DNA of 64,000 nt, from the NCBI GenBank assembly GCA_006503475.1, contig RSEH01000211.1:1-64000 (forward strand). Reading direction: 5' to 3'. This DNA comes from Stentor roeselii (lineage: Eukaryota > Ciliophora > Heterotrichea > Heterotrichida > Stentoridae). Position numbers and translations under genes: made by a program. Positions 27,371 through 36,753 of this stretch are shown in pieces. Position 1 is the first letter of the stretch; each line of letters starts with the position of its first letter. The notes under the pieces were generated by a model that was not told the DNA's origin, ran no database searches, and saw nothing but the letters and a program-made list of their open reading frames with translations.

Positions 27371-28406
27371 TTTTATCTTTACTATAAAAGTTAAAAGCAG
27401 AGTCAATCGAATCAAATTTTCCTTCATTCAAAGCCTTTAAAAGTTCATCCTGCAGTCTTTTCAATTCCCAAGGTCCTCTACAGAGAAGTACAGAAAATAC
27501 CTGAACTGCCTTTGCTCCCATTTTCACTCTTTCTAAAATTTCTCTTCCATCCCAAAGTCCTCCAAAGCTAATAACTTCAAGTTTTCCACCTGTTTGACTC
27601 ACTACTTTTTTCAAAATTTCCCGAGAAAGTCTTACGTCGTCTGAAGAGTCCCCGACGATGATTCCGTCGATTCCTAATTCGATGCAAGTTTGGACAAGAG
27701 CTTCTGTGTCTTGCCACTCGCAGTCGATTTTCACGTATATCGGGACGTAAAGCCTGCGAATCTTTCGGTCGTAGAAGTCCAGAATGTCTGACTCGAATGC
27801 TGCGATTAGACCCATTTCGAAGTTACGCTCGTTTACGAGTTTTTCGAGAAGTCTGCGAAATCTGAAGGGCCTTTGGTAGAGCTTTAGGTCTTTTCCTGGA
27901 GCACTGCAAAGGTTCACTGTGAAGAAGTCGGCTAGGTGGTAGAATTCCATGAGTAGGTATAAATAGTCGTCGTCTAGAAGGTGAACCATTGTGAAAAGGT
28001 TTTCTTGGAGAATGTGAAGATTTAAACCTCTTGGACCTATTTTGAAGTGCTTTAGGTATTTTTTTAACGGGAATAAACCTGTGCTGGATATTGGACAGTT
28101 TTGGTTTATACTCGTTTCAGTGATTTCGTAAGGGGTTTTGTTGAAGGATTCTGTGGATTGTACTATTGGACCGATCTCTATGAATGAGTGGCCTTGTTCA
28201 AGCAAAGGAACGAAATTCATTCCATTTATATCAAGCCCTGCACTAAGCCCAATTGGAGACTTTAAATAAGAGTTGAACGCTTGAGTTTTTAGCTTTGAGT
28301 CCAAAGGCAGAGGTTCCGTAGGAATAAAAAGCTGAAGCCATAGCGATTTAAACAACAAACCGGGAAAGTAGTCTCTAAACACGGGATAAAAAGAAGCAGC
28401 TCCCAT
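27363..28406 (-). CDS. Dihydroorotate dehydrogenase-like protein with degraded substrate site
   Basis: 347 residues, collinear with class 2 DHODH: KSPIGLSAGLDINGM (cf. GLAAGLDKDG), FIEIGPI (cf. IEIGTV), TVNLCSAPG (cf. INISSPNT), YVKIDCE (cf. VKIAPD), GIDGIIVGDSS (cf. GVIATNTT) and MGAKAVQVFS near the FMN phosphate. The barrel and the catalytic Ser position are kept. The Lys of GLDK is Ile, the Asn of INRMGF is Ser, and the Asn of SSPNT and the Asn-Thr pair are replaced, so orotate binding is probably lost. True DHODH makes orotate for pyrimidines on the inner mitochondrial membrane. It may be a pseudoenzyme or act on another substrate; this is inferred from residue loss. Confidence 0.75.
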   Translation of the reverse strand: MGAASFYPVFRDYFPGLLFKSLWLQLFIPTEPLPLDSKLKTQAFNSYLKSPIGLSAGLDINGMNFVPLLEQGHSFIEIGPIVQSTESFNKTPYEITETSINQNCPISSTGLFPLKKYLKHFKIGPRGLNLHILQENLFTMVHLLDDDYLYLLMEFYHLADFFTVNLCSAPGKDLKLYQRPFRFRRLLEKLVNERNFEMGLIAAFESDILDFYDRKIRRLYVPIYVKIDCEWQDTEALVQTCIELGIDGIIVGDSSDDVRLSREILKKVVSQTGGKLEVISFGGLWDGREILERVKMGAKAVQVFSVLLCRGPWELKRLQDELLKALNEGKFDSIDSAFNFYSKDKND

Positions 28407-28457
28407 TTTTGATTGTAGCTGAATGTCACTTGTTTAGACTAAGTAGAAGATGATTTA

Positions 28458-28670
28458 TTAAAATACTGAGACCCGCACCCCACCTTTATCGTAAGTCCTC
28501 GCCTGTTGAGGCGCTCTTGACTTTTCAGAGACCAAAGCTTTCAGGATCTCATCTTTTGTGACTTTTTTTTTATACTCGTCTCCTACTGCGAAGTCTTCTT
28601 TGATGACTGTCTTGATTTCAGACCTGTTAACACCTCTTTGACGTAAACAGTTCATTTCAACGTTTCCCAT
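28458..28670 (-). CDS. Small predicted N-myristoylated protein, unknown
   Basis: 70 residues beginning MGNVEMNC (Gly-2 myristoylation possible, Cys close by for palmitoylation). Charged and Lys-rich, with no membrane segment, ending in GGVRVSVF. The start context CCAATAAATAATG resembles the local pattern. No family recognised. It sits 51 bp upstream of the DHODH-like start on the same strand. Confidence 0.55.
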   Translation of the reverse strand: MGNVEMNCLRQRGVNRSEIKTVIKEDFAVGDEYKKKVTKDEILKALVSEKSRAPQQARTYDKGGVRVSVF

Positions 28671-29005
28671 TATTTATTGGACTGGATAAATTTACTATTT
28701 TATTAAGAAACTAGGTGGAAGAATTTTTGGTTTTTTTGAATGTTTTTTTGGGTTTAAGGGGTCTTTAGATGGTTTTAAGTTATTGGATTTATTGGAGAAA
28801 TGTTGAGAAAAGTTTAAAAGTTAATTGATTTTTCTGTAAGGATCTGAATGGTTTGAATATCTATTGAAATGTAGATAAATGCACAAACCAATTAAAATTC
28901 CTACCAAACAACTCAACAAACCAATTAAAATTCCTCCCAAACAACCACCAAATCCCCTGTAAAAATTCCCCTACTCCCTAAACCCGGTAAAACTATTCCA
29001 ACCTG
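28671..29005. other. Divergent intergenic region with sharp composition switch
   Basis: 335 bp between divergent genes. It is G/T-rich next to the minus-strand start and A/C-rich next to the plus-strand start, switching near 28870. A short direct repeat (CAAACCAATTAAAATTCCT at ~28883 and ~28918) lies in the right half. No gene seen. Confidence 0.65.
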
Positions 29006-30937
29006 ATGAAAAAAATGCTATCAAAATTCCTATCACGAATAACCCACCATAAAATAATGCAAGAGGCGATGTCCGAATCCGACCTTCAAAGCTGGTTCAC
29101 ATCAAAGCGAGCATCAATAGAAGAGTTACTAAAACACCGTTTTTTCTTCAAGCCATCCTTCGAGATCTACGGTGGAGTAAGTGGTTTATACGACTACGGC
29201 CCTCCAGGTTGTGCATTGAAACGCGAGGTGGAAGACTTATGGCGTCGTCACTTTATCCTCGAAGAAGACATGCTTGAGCTCTCCGGAACAAACCTGACCC
29301 CCGAGGTAGTCCTGGAAGCTTCAGGACACGTGGAAAAATTCTCAGACTTTATGGTGCTAGACACAATAAACGAGCGTTGTTACAGAGCTGACAAATATTT
29401 AACTGAATCACTGAAAAAAATACTCGCCAAGGGCGACACCTCCGAAGACCTCCGAAACGAGTTGTCAAAAGTTCTAAGCATTGTCGACACCCTGGGTGCA
29501 AAGGCCCTGAATGAAACTTTCCAGAAATACGGAATTCTTTCTGAAGATGGAAACCCGTTATCTTACCCAGAACCTTTCAACTTAATGTTCTCTACTTCAA
29601 TAGGTCCAAGTGGCAAACATCGAGGGTTTCTAAGACCTGAAACAGCGCAAGGAATCTTTGTAAATTTCAAGAATTTATACGATTTTAATCGCAATCGCCT
29701 GCCATTCGCAGCTGCTCAGATCGGTTTAGGCTTTAGAAATGAAATCTCACCACGTGATGGGCTTTTGCGTGTGAGAGAGTTCACAATGGCAGAAATCGAG
29801 CATTTTGTGAACCCTAAAGCGAAGAACCATTCAAAGTTCGCATCAGTCAGAGACCAGGTCCTTCCACTTTACTCTCAAGGACAACAGGAGAAACTTGGGG
29901 AAAGTCTTCAGATCACTATTGGTGAAGCGGTTCAAAGAGGCATCGTCAATAATGAGACTTTGGGTTATTATATTGTCAGGACTTACTTGTTCCTTGTCAG
30001 TTGTGGAGTTAGAAAAGATGCAATTCGCTTCAGACAACACCTGGCTGATGAAATGGCTCATTATGCTGCTGACTGCTGGGATGCTGAGATTTTAAATAGC
30101 TATGGATGGGTCGAATGTGTCGGAATCGCTGATAGGAGCTGTTATGACTTGTCTCGTCATTCAGAAAAAAGCAAGAAAAATTTACAAGCTGCTGAAAAAT
30201 ATGAACAGCCACTCACTGTTGAATTCATTGATATGAAACCGAATAAAGGGGAAATCGCGAAGGTCTATAAACAGAAAACTCAAGAAATCGTCGCTTTTCT
30301 TGCAGAGACTTCGGAAAATGTCAAAAGCGAGATCTGGAAAAAATTTGAAGAATCTAAAGAAGTATTGATTAATGTTACAGGAAATGAATATAAACTTGAA
30401 GGGAAAATGATTGCACCTGTTAATAGCAAGAAAACTATTACACAAGAAGTGTTTTATCCTTCTGTTATTGAACCTTCTTTTGGAATAGGAAGGATTATTT
30501 ACTCAGTTTTGGAACATGCTTATCGAGAAAGAGAAAATTTGCAGGAAGCCAGAAGTTTTTTAAAGCTTAATCCAATCATAGCGCCTATCAAATGTTGTCT
30601 TTTGCCTTTATCGAAAAATGACGTGTTTGAAGCACCTGTGAATCAACTGAAGGAAAGTATTAAGAGAAAAGGACTTTCTTGTGAAGTCGATTATTCCAGC
30701 TCGACTATTGGAAAAAGATACGCCAGATGTGATGAGGTCGGAATTCCTTTCGCTGTTACTGTCGACTTTCAGACTCAAAGTGACCAGACTGTTACTTTAA
30801 GAGAAGCTGCTGGAATGACTCAGGTTAGAATTCCGATGAGTGATGTTGCTAAGGTGCTGAGGAAACTTGTTAATGCTAGTTTGACTTGGGAACATGTTTC
30901 GAGTAATTATCCTTCGTTTGCTGCGAATACTAATTAG
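29006..30937 (+). CDS. GARS1: Glycyl-tRNA synthetase (eukaryotic/archaeal dimeric type)
   Basis: 643 residues. It joins glycine to tRNA-Gly using ATP. Class II motifs are intact: the ligand-binding start (FFFKPSFEIYGGVSGLYDYGPPGC, ~47-70), motif 2 (FLRPETAQGIFV, later GLGFRNEISPRDGLLRVREF), motif 3 (PSFGIGRIIYSVLEH, ~490), then an anticodon-binding domain (~535-630). A basic N-terminus (MKKMLSKFLSRITHHK) precedes further Met residues at 4, 18 and 22. In other eukaryotes one gene supplies both mitochondrial and cytosolic enzyme from alternative starts, and the same is plausible here. No second GlyRS is seen in the window. Confidence 0.95.
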   Translation: MKKMLSKFLSRITHHKIMQEAMSESDLQSWFTSKRASIEELLKHRFFFKPSFEIYGGVSGLYDYGPPGCALKREVEDLWRRHFILEEDMLELSGTNLTPEVVLEASGHVEKFSDFMVLDTINERCYRADKYLTESLKKILAKGDTSEDLRNELSKVLSIVDTLGAKALNETFQKYGILSEDGNPLSYPEPFNLMFSTSIGPSGKHRGFLRPETAQGIFVNFKNLYDFNRNRLPFAAAQIGLGFRNEISPRDGLLRVREFTMAEIEHFVNPKAKNHSKFASVRDQVLPLYSQGQQEKLGESLQITIGEAVQRGIVNNETLGYYIVRTYLFLVSCGVRKDAIRFRQHLADEMAHYAADCWDAEILNSYGWVECVGIADRSCYDLSRHSEKSKKNLQAAEKYEQPLTVEFIDMKPNKGEIAKVYKQKTQEIVAFLAETSENVKSEIWKKFEESKEVLINVTGNEYKLEGKMIAPVNSKKTITQEVFYPSVIEPSFGIGRIIYSVLEHAYRERENLQEARSFLKLNPIIAPIKCCLLPLSKNDVFEAPVNQLKESIKRKGLSCEVDYSSSTIGKRYARCDEVGIPFAVTVDFQTQSDQTVTLREAAGMTQVRIPMSDVAKVLRKLVNASLTWEHVSSNYPSFAANTN

Positions 30938-31238
30938 ATTAGATAGGTTGTGTTGGAATTGACTTTTTAGAGTGATAGGAAGGTTTAGTTTAGCCATTTC
31001 AGGTTAAATAAGTTAATAATTTTGTTTCAAGTCGATATTGAAGGATTTAACCTTTTTTGAATTAAAGGAAAAAGGTTTATGGATAAAAATTTTGATGGGA
31101 ATTTAGGCAGGTTAGAAAATCAGGATTTTTTAGATTATTTATATTTTTAAGGAATTTCAAGAACAGGTTTATTGAATTAGTTGGTTTTTTTTAGTAGTAT
31201 TTCTTGCATATAGAAAAATACTTTACTTATTATTTTCC
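30938..31238. other. Intergenic, G/T-rich
   Basis: 301 bp, G/T-rich throughout on the plus strand as expected after a plus-strand stop. Nothing else recognised. Confidence 0.6.
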
Positions 31239-31538
31239 ATGGCGGAATCCATTCAGAAACTGTCCCTTGACACTGAGTCTCTTTCAAACAGATTGTCTTA
31301 TTTATCACCTTCAGCGAAACGATCTCTAACAGCCAGGTCAACTGACAGAATAAATTTCAACAAGTCAGGATTTTCAAGTCCCAAGTGTGTGAGAGCGACT
31401 CATGAAATGCTTATGCCTTCATTCAAATCAGACAACCGACGAAACTCTCATCATGATATGTCAAAGTCGATTGTAATCAATAATCGCCGAATCGGAGAAA
31501 ATCTTTTGCTTGATTCTTTTCCTTTAAGTCCAAAGTAA
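31239..31538 (+). CDS. Small Ser/Arg-rich protein, unknown
   Basis: 99 residues, basic, rich in Ser, Arg and Asn, with several Arg-x-Ser or Ser-Pro sites that look phosphorylatable. No domain seen. The long AT-rich surroundings and lack of homology leave doubt, but codon use resembles the neighbouring genes. Confidence 0.45.
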   Translation: MAESIQKLSLDTESLSNRLSYLSPSAKRSLTARSTDRINFNKSGFSSPKCVRATHEMLMPSFKSDNRRNSHHDMSKSIVINNRRIGENLLLDSFPLSPK

Positions 31539-32189
31539 CCTCTTTAATGATATAACAATAATATTGGCTTGAACTAGAAATTTGATGTTTGAAGATAGAA
31601 AATTTGGAAAATAGATGAGGACTCTTCGCACTTGAAAAAGTTTCAATAAAACTGTTTTCGTGAATCGAATTGTTTAAATTCATTAATAGATAAGAAATAG
31701 TCAATGATATTGGAAAGTGTATTATTTGATTAAGTATAAAAGACTTAGATTATTTTGAAATAAGGAAGATTTTTCATGGGATTGAAAAATTAAGATGATG
31801 AAGAAGTATTAAAATAAAAGAAAATCTATGTGTTGATATCGAATTGAAAAGTATATCAGACTAATAAATCTTTGATTTTTCATATTTATAAGAAAAACTT
31901 ACTATGATGATGTATAAGGAGTCTTCATTGAGAGGTAATAAAAGGAGTAAAATCAATATAGCATAATATAAATCAATGAATAGAAAAATAACAGATGCAT
32001 CAGAATCTTTATGAATTTATAGTAATCAATAACTAATTATATAAAAGATGCACCAGAATAATTAGTGAGCATCATCAAAGGAATATATAAAAAATAAGCA
32101 TAATAGAGTTTTACTCATCCTTCAACCAACTCCTAAAATTAATCCAATCTATACCTACCCCTAAATAATCCAATAATCCTAAAATTACA
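31539..32189. other. Intergenic, AT-rich
   Basis: 651 bp. No frame of note. Short imperfect repeats around AGATGCA(T/C)CAGAAT occur near 31993 and 32047. The last ~80 bp, after the minus-strand stop, is A/C-rich. Confidence 0.6.
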
Positions 32190-33158
32190 TTAATTATTCT
32201 CACTTTTTTTCTTCAATCTCTCTTCCACAACCCCTTCAATCAAAAAGCTTTCCTTCCTCTCCCTAACAGGCGTAATAGAAAGCGGTGCATATTTGAACCT
32301 CTCAACCTTCCTAAGACTAACCCCAGAATTATTTGAAATCAAAACAGGAGTAACAGCTCGACCAGGTGAACCCTTTTCTCTTTCCTTAACATATTTCAAC
32401 AATCCCCACTTAATAGGAAGTTCTTCCTTCTGCTGTTTATTCTGAGTTCTATTCAAAAACTTAGGAGCCAATGAGATGGCAGAAGAATTTTTCATAATAT
32501 CCGGCAACTGGGTGTTATTTTTCTTTGGAGTAATAGACCTTAAACAATGATTCATCCAGCTGTACATATTCGGTCTGAAGCCTCCAACAAGATGAATTTT
32601 GCTGTACAAGTTTATCGAGTGAAACTTCGAAGACTGCAAGATTTGGACCTTCGTCGAATGAACACATCGAGAATACTCGCTTGACAATGTTGAACGAGAC
32701 AAGCAGTCAACTACTTCAAAGACAATATCGTAAAACTCACAGAAGCTCAGACTACTTCGAGACTTAAAGTCAATTTCTGTGTCTTGAGAAAGGTGCACTT
32801 CGATCAGTCTTGGATTCGCCATCGCCTGTTGGAACTGCCTGTAAAAAGATTCCATTACTACTGAGTATATCTGCTTTGATATGCCTCGAAGGTTGCCTGG
32901 GTTTAGACTTTCCCAGAGTTTTAACATTTCGGAGAAAAACATTGAAGAACGTTTTATTTGTTGACGCTTTAGAAGAGATGTGAATGGGTAGTAGTCTAGG
33001 ACTGATAAGGATGGACGGAGGATTTTTAGGTATTTGTCGTCTTCGATTATCTCTTGGCCTGGAATGTAAGAAAAACGGTGGCTTCGCCATTTGTTGCCAC
33101 AGCGGAAACTGGAGTAGTCAAGTTTCAGCATTTCGATGTCTTGGTCGAGCTTTTCCAT
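32190..33158 (-). CDS. Unknown, helical protein with basic tail
   Basis: 322 residues. The first ~200 residues look globular and helical (FSEMLKLWESLN, QIYSVVMESFYRQF, FYDIVFEVVDCL). The last ~120 are Lys/Arg/Pro/Ser-rich. No signal peptide or membrane segment. No family recognised; such helical-plus-basic proteins are common among ciliate axonemal or cortical proteins, but I cannot assign it. Confidence 0.65.
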   Translation of the reverse strand: MEKLDQDIEMLKLDYSSFRCGNKWRSHRFSYIPGQEIIEDDKYLKILRPSLSVLDYYPFTSLLKRQQIKRSSMFFSEMLKLWESLNPGNLRGISKQIYSVVMESFYRQFQQAMANPRLIEVHLSQDTEIDFKSRSSLSFCEFYDIVFEVVDCLSRSTLSSEYSRCVHSTKVQILQSSKFHSINLYSKIHLVGGFRPNMYSWMNHCLRSITPKKNNTQLPDIMKNSSAISLAPKFLNRTQNKQQKEELPIKWGLLKYVKEREKGSPGRAVTPVLISNNSGVSLRKVERFKYAPLSITPVRERKESFLIEGVVEERLKKKSENN

Positions 33159-34104
33159 TAATTATGAGGTTTTTTTGATGTGATTTATGGGTTGGGTTCT
33201 TTTGAGATAAAATTGGTTAATTTTATGATTGTCATTTTTTTGGTTTGTTGTGAAGAATAATGGATAATTTGGTGAAAAAGTTAATTTGATAATTGAGAAC
33301 TATTGAAAGGTTTTATATATTTTTTCTAGCTGGTGATTGAATAAATAATTGATTTTTATTCAGCAGTGATAATTACTGAAAAATATATAAGATGACTTTA
33401 TAAATATATAATCGATTAATATATGCAAGATTACTCATAAACAATTTATGAATACACAAGGAAGTATCAGGTATTTGATTAGATTTTTGATGTATCCTGT
33501 TCATATTTTAATACTTGAGCATAGCCTACTCTTTAAGGAACATCCGAATTCAAGTGATTTTTTTATTTATTATTAAATGCCTTAAGAAACGATCCTTAAT
33601 TTAACAAGCTACTATAATTTATTCCGACTATCTCTAATAAAATTATTTTAATTAGTAAATTGATTATTATTCTGATTAATGAGTCGTTATTCTATTCTGT
33701 TATATAATTTCTCATTTCATCTAAATTTCTATTTAATTTATATTTGATGAGAAAGAGTTTAATCATATTAGCATATATCTGATATCATAAGTTTTTTTTT
33801 AATATCCAAATAATTTTATATCAATTTGGTGCCGAAGATAGTGATAAAACTTGAGCATCACTGAATAGGCCTTTAAAAGTGTTAAAATAAACAATCAACG
33901 TAAAATGATACTTTCGTACAAGAAGTAAAGAAATCAAATTTTTCTATAAAATCTGTGTTAATTTCTCTCTCAAATAAAATAATTAGAAAACTAATAATAT
34001 TTCTAAAATAATCAAATAATTAGACATATAATGATGTCTAATTCCATTTTCATCTATTCATCCTTCGCCATGAATATCCTAATATTTATCAAAATAACCT
34101 AAAA
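33159..34104. other. Intergenic, very AT-rich
   Basis: 946 bp between a divergent gene and the 3' end of PKG copy 4. G/T-rich near 33160-33300, A/T-rich afterwards. No gene or repeat recognised. Confidence 0.6.
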
Positions 34105-36753
34105 TTAAAACTCAAAATCCCAATCTTTATCATTTCTATCCTTTTCAAATTGTTTTCGATCATCTTCATATTTCAAAATAAATTTTCCTAAGTCTTTCTG
34201 CATTAAAATACTCGACTTAATCAATCTGCTATAGTCCTCAACATCTGGTTTAAAAGGTGGATGGACATTTTTTTCTATTAAACAGTTAAAACTGATAGAA
34301 ATAAACCAAACATCCTTTTTGATACTTTCTATACTTCCTCTACAAGCAGGTGTATGATTAAGTAACTTTTGAACAAGTTTCACAACATGATTATTTTTCA
34401 ATGTTTGCGGTAAAGTAAGTTTCCCATTGATAATCAAATTATAAACTTCCATCGGGTCATTTTCATATTCTCCCCAAGGTACCTTATTGCATAAAATTTC
34501 ATAAATAATGACTCCAAGGCTCCAATAGTCCGCTTCAAGTCCATATCCTAAACCTTTGATGACTTCAGGAGCCATATAATGAGTACTTCCTGCAATTGAA
34601 TAGGTCCTGCCCTGAATTACTTTCGCTAATCCAAAGTCAATCAACTTGGGGTACCCGTCTTGATCGATGATGATATTTTCTGGCTTAAGGTCGCGATATG
34701 CAACTTTTCTTTCATGTAGATATTCAAGAATCAAAACAAGACAAGAAACATAAAATCGGGCACTTTCTTCTTCCCATAACTTGAAACGTCGAAGTAAGTC
34801 GAAAAAGTCGATGCCTTGGACAAGCTCCATCACGAAATAAACTCGATGAGGGTCTTTAAAGGTCTTTACGAGCTTTACGATGAAAGGATGATCGAGCATC
34901 AAAAGGATTTTCTTTTCTTGGATCAGGTATTTTTGGATTTGGTGAGTTGTTATTTTGGACCTTGATACGGTTTTCAATGCGTATAAGTGCTTTGTTTTGG
35001 AATTGTATACAGTGAAGACGTTTCCGTATGTGCCTTTACCTAATCTTCTTAAGATTTTTAAGTCTTTTAAAGATACTGAGTGGTTTTGAAGGTCGATTCT
35101 TTTGAGGATCATTTCATGTGTTTTTTCTGTGATTAGATCTAAAAAGTCCTGCTTTTTGAGAACCCAACATATACACCCTTTAGATATAACAGTGGCAGTC
35201 CTCGTTTCATCAAAAATCAAAGATCTTTCTCCAAAGTAATCATGTCTAACCATCTCCCTTACAAAGTTATTCCCAACATTAACTACCACCTCTCCCTTTT
35301 TTACAATATACAACTTTTCTCCCTCTTCAAATCGGTTAAAAATAACTTCATCTCTGCTAAACCTCTCAATTTTCAGTTTTCCAACCAAAGACTCAAGTTT
35401 ATCCCTTGAAATATTCCTAAAAATATTGATTTTTTCTATAATTTTTAAAACTTTATTCATTTTTACAGTTTTTCTAAACTCTTTCCCAAGAACTTCCTCA
35501 ATTTTCTGAGCTGAGATACTCGCAACAACAGTTTCATCAAGTATCATAATTTTTTTTAAATATTTCTTTGAATTATGTTTAAACATATCCTCTTCTCCAA
35601 TAATTTCAAATTTCTTCAGTATTTTTTTGTTATATAAAACTTCACCTTTAAGAATAAAAACAACAGAAAATCCTTCTTCTTGATTATTAATGATGAAAAT
35701 TTCGTTTTTATCTAGATGTTTGATTTCAACGGCATCAACAATTTTTTCTATTTGATTTTTATAAAGGTTAGAAAAATGTTTACTTTTTTCCATTGAAATT
35801 TGTAAACTGTGGTTGAATAGTAGGTATTCGAAATCAGGTCCAAGTAAACTTGCTATTTCCTTTAAGTTTAGACTAAGAAGGGTTACTTGATTGATTGCGT
35901 CTACAGAAGCTGTGCGAATTGTTTTGTATATTAAGGCTTGTTCTCCGAAGTAATCTCCTGGTCCTAATGTTCTTTGCTGGACTCCATCGACACTCACCAA
36001 AACTTGACCTTTTTTAACGAAATATATCAAACTTCCCTTGTCCTTTTCACGGAGTACCCTTTGTCCAGGCCCGAATTCACGAACAACCAAAGCACTTATC
36101 AAAAAATCTTGCTGATACTCTGAAAGTTTATTAAAAAAATGAAAGTTCATTAAAAATTCCTTACTTTCCTCTAATTTTTCATTTGAAATCAACATAATTG
36201 CCTCTTTAAAATAATCTCTTTTCAATACCCAAAATTCAGTTTTTTCTAAAGTTTTCATAGTTGAGGTGCTTTTTGAGTTCAAGAAAAGAGCCGATTCACC
36301 GAAATGTCCATTTTTTGAAATTATTGCTTTTTGTTGGTTATTCAGAAGGACTTCAACAGACCCTGACTTGATTATGTAAAAGTGTTGAAAACAATCTCCT
36401 TGAGCGTAAATTATTTTTTTTCCTTCAAATACGACAGAATTGAATGAATGGGTAAGGTTCGTTAGGTGGGATGGGGTTAAAGAGCTGAAGATGAAATGGG
36501 AAGATAGGATTTTAAAGACCTCAGACTTTTCTTTTTCTGAGATTGGAATTGCTGATTCGATTTCAGCCTGCTCTGATTGAAAATTATTCAGACGAGGGTC
36601 AAAAAATGCTGACTTCTGCTTGGTTAATCTTCTGTCTGATGAGAATTCTTCGATCATTGTTGCTAGCCTTGAGCTTGAAAACCGCTTGGTTCCTTGTGGT
36701 GAGAGCCTGGTCATCTCAGGACTTTTCGAAGGTTTCAGCTTTGAACAACCCAT
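34105..36753 (-). CDS. cGMP-dependent protein kinase-like, copy 4 (intact)
   Basis: 882 residues, starting MGCSKLKPSKS (myristoylation/palmitoylation). Four CNB regions: CNB-A keeps FGES but has Ser in place of the phosphate-binding Arg (KSTSTM), CNB-B (FGEQALIY..IRTASV) and CNB-D (FGERSLIF..TRTATV) are complete with the Thr typical of cGMP sites, and CNB-C is degenerate. The kinase domain is complete (GKGTYGNVF, YALKTV, YRDLKPEN, DFG, RTYSIAGST, APE), ending WDFEF. It shares the N-terminal motif, the CNB-A substitution and many residues with the frameshifted copy 1, so these two are the closest pair, now ~30 kb apart and inverted. It is probably activated by cGMP through two high-quality sites instead of three. 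Confidence 0.93.
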   Translation of the reverse strand: MGCSKLKPSKSPEMTRLSPQGTKRFSSSRLATMIEEFSSDRRLTKQKSAFFDPRLNNFQSEQAEIESAIPISEKEKSEVFKILSSHFIFSSLTPSHLTNLTHSFNSVVFEGKKIIYAQGDCFQHFYIIKSGSVEVLLNNQQKAIISKNGHFGESALFLNSKSTSTMKTLEKTEFWVLKRDYFKEAIMLISNEKLEESKEFLMNFHFFNKLSEYQQDFLISALVVREFGPGQRVLREKDKGSLIYFVKKGQVLVSVDGVQQRTLGPGDYFGEQALIYKTIRTASVDAINQVTLLSLNLKEIASLLGPDFEYLLFNHSLQISMEKSKHFSNLYKNQIEKIVDAVEIKHLDKNEIFIINNQEEGFSVVFILKGEVLYNKKILKKFEIIGEEDMFKHNSKKYLKKIMILDETVVASISAQKIEEVLGKEFRKTVKMNKVLKIIEKINIFRNISRDKLESLVGKLKIERFSRDEVIFNRFEEGEKLYIVKKGEVVVNVGNNFVREMVRHDYFGERSLIFDETRTATVISKGCICWVLKKQDFLDLITEKTHEMILKRIDLQNHSVSLKDLKILRRLGKGTYGNVFTVYNSKTKHLYALKTVSRSKITTHQIQKYLIQEKKILLMLDHPFIVKLVKTFKDPHRVYFVMELVQGIDFFDLLRRFKLWEEESARFYVSCLVLILEYLHERKVAYRDLKPENIIIDQDGYPKLIDFGLAKVIQGRTYSIAGSTHYMAPEVIKGLGYGLEADYWSLGVIIYEILCNKVPWGEYENDPMEVYNLIINGKLTLPQTLKNNHVVKLVQKLLNHTPACRGSIESIKKDVWFISISFNCLIEKNVHPPFKPDVEDYSRLIKSSILMQKDLGKFILKYEDDRKQFEKDRNDKDWDFEF

